64,000 nucleotides of DNA, taken from contig CALKUH010000012.1 of assembly GCA_937996795.1 (NCBI GenBank), positions 130,887-194,886 on the forward strand, read 5' to 3'. The DNA is from an uncultured Verrucomicrobiota bacterium. GTDB taxonomy: Bacteria > Verrucomicrobiota > Kiritimatiellia > CAIVKH01. The notes under the pieces were generated by a model. It ran no database searches and was not told the origin of the DNA. It saw nothing but the letters and a program-made list of their open reading frames with translations. Each line of letters begins with the position of its first letter. Position 1 is the first letter of the stretch. Below, in pieces: positions 63,149-64,000 of the stretch. Made by a program: the position numbers and the translations under genes.

Positions 63149-63642
63149 GGCGACGCGGCCGGTGTGCGCACCAGCCCCTCCAGCACCCAGCTCACACGCC
63201 CCCGCCCCGGCGTGTCGCCGGCGGCAAGCGAAACCTCCATCACGCGCCACGGCGGCTGCAAGGCCGCGAGCGCGGCCATCGTATCGCCTGCATCTGCAAG
63301 GTTCACGTCGGCCACTGTAACGTTCATCCGCTGCAGCGACCAGTCCCGGTTGATCCGCTCGACGCCGGCCTCGCGCAGATCGACGGTCCACCCCGGCCGC
63401 CGCTCACGCAGCCACTCGCCCAGCGGGACCGCGGGCCCGTCGGCGGTGCGTTCGGCAAGCGCGGCGCGATGCGCGGCGAGTTCCGCCGCCTGCGCGCGCA
63501 GGTGGAGCCAGTCCGCGTGCCGCCGCTGCACCAGCGCGAGGCGCTCGGGCGTGACGGCCAGCGTGCGCGCACTGTACGCGACGGCGGCAAGCATCAACAG
63601 GCCCGCGGCGGCGGCCATGCCCCATGAACGCGCGCCGTTCAT
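63145..63642 (-). CDS. Small bitopic membrane protein, GspM/PilO-like
   Basis: A 165-residue protein with one N-terminal membrane helix (SWGMAAAAGLLMLAAVAYSA), then a helical stretch rich in Arg/Ala (ERLALVQRRHADWLHLRAQAAELAAHRAAL), then a ferredoxin-like C-terminal half ending VSWVLEGLVR. This layout fits GspM/PilO-type assembly-platform proteins of type II secretion or type IV pili. It overlaps the preceding gene by 4 nt (ATGA) and wzm by 4 nt. Assignment is by layout only. Confidence 0.5.
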   Translation of the reverse strand: MNGARSWGMAAAAGLLMLAAVAYSARTLAVTPERLALVQRRHADWLHLRAQAAELAAHRAALAERTADGPAVPLGEWLRERRPGWTVDLREAGVERINRDWSLQRMNVTVADVNLADAGDTMAALAALQPPWRVMEVSLAAGDTPGRGRVSWVLEGLVRTPAASP

Positions 63643-64000
63643 CGCTCCCCCTGCAACGTAAAGTGCACGCGCTCGTCGGCGCCCGCGTCGCGCCGCTCCA
63701 GTTTTACGCGCCAGCCATCCGCGGTGAGCGCACGCTCCAGGTATTCGCCGTCGCTCCACTCCATCGCCGCGCCGTGGATGAGGAGCGATGCGGGGCGCAG
63801 CGTGAGGACCTGCAGCGAGAGGCCGGGGCGCCCGGCGGAGGCGAGCACACGCGCAAGCGTCGCATCGGCGCCCGGCTCCAACGACTGGCGGAATGCGGCC
63901 CACCCGGCCGCCTGCTCATCCATTGCGCGCTGCGCGGCCAGCCGTTCCTGTCCCGGCGGCAATCGATCCGTGCCCGCAAGCGTCGCGGCCTCCGCGACCA
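63639..64000 (-). CDS. Partial protein, possibly GspL/PilN-like
   Basis: The open frame runs off the right edge, so the start is missing; about 120 codons are visible. Its last half (RPASLLIHGAAMEWSDGEYLERALTADGWRVKLERRD) reads as a small alternating strand/helix domain, like the periplasmic ferredoxin-like domain of GspL. The gene overlaps the GspM-like gene, as gspL-gspM do. Function is only suggested by this pairing. The upstream half is a helical segment (ERLAAQRAMDEQAAGWAAFRQSL). Confidence 0.45.
   Translation of the reverse strand, partial: VAEAATLAGTDRLPPGQERLAAQRAMDEQAAGWAAFRQSLEPGADATLARVLASAGRPGLSLQVLTLRPASLLIHGAAMEWSDGEYLERALTADGWRVKLERRDAGADERVHFTLQGER

Overview
The window is about 64 kb of high-GC bacterial chromosome from a Gram-negative organism. 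I see an outer-membrane porin, lipoproteins, secreted polysaccharide-active proteins and an O-antigen-type ABC exporter. Very large, Thr/Asn-rich secreted proteins with Ig-like modules and a terminal 'D-D-DG..D..E' segment, a DUF4838 enzyme, and many short dispersed palindromic intergenic repeats fit the PVC superphylum best (Verrucomicrobiota or Kiritimatiellota). That placement is an inference from style; no rRNA or tRNA gene is visible.

Layout. 1-2.4 kb: end of an ADP-forming acyl-CoA ligase, a Ca2+/Na+ antiporter and a secreted EEP-family hydrolase. 2.4-7.4 kb: a complete urease operon on the minus strand, read ureA-B-C-E-F-G-D. 7.5-10.5 kb: small redox and unknown genes, including a ferredoxin reductase-like flavoprotein overlapping an ApbE homologue that lacks its signature residues. 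10.5-12.6 kb: hisB-hisH-hisA. 12.6-15.4 kb: a CYTH protein, a phosphohexomutase and a sugar isomerase-like protein. 15.5-16 kb: a BrnTA toxin-antitoxin pair. 16-19 kb: glpK-glpD, with glpD probably starting at ACG. 19-25 kb: a membrane glycosyltransferase, a beta-propeller protein, and hypD and hypE separated by a DUF433/DUF5615 toxin-antitoxin pair. 25-32 kb: tsaE-tsaB, then sucA-sucB-lpd encoding the complete 2-oxoglutarate dehydrogenase complex. 32-37.6 kb: a Popeye-like cyclic-nucleotide-domain membrane protein, a large lipoprotein, a prepilin-like protein, an FHA protein and a BtuF-like binding protein. 37.6-47.7 kb: two divergent giant secreted proteins, a GH13 amylase and a DUF4838/CBM6 protein.

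48.5-58.4 kb is a compact defence island. On the minus strand a type I restriction-modification operon reads hsdM (with a fused XRE-type HTH), an ORF6N-domain gene, hsdS, hsdR split into two overlapping frames, and a YgjP-like metallopeptidase. Diverging from hsdM across a 43-bp gap holding a perfect 12-bp palindrome is a three-gene CBASS operon: a CapV-like patatin phospholipase, a CD-NTase and a small E2-only protein. This fits the 'type II-short' layout.

58.4-61 kb holds a porin, an FMN-binding exported protein and a four-helix cytochrome b-like protein, a possible envelope electron-transfer unit. 61-64 kb holds a Wzt/Wzm-type exporter and two proteins resembling type II secretion/pilus assembly platform components.

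The intergenic DNA carries several repeat families. The most striking is a pair of TTTACAGACGTTG direct repeats, always spaced exactly 31 nt start to start, at three unrelated loci. There are also 26-nt arms that each fold into their own hairpin, and simple repeats that appear to encode the signal peptides of two exported proteins. No intergenic stretch exceeds 300 bases.
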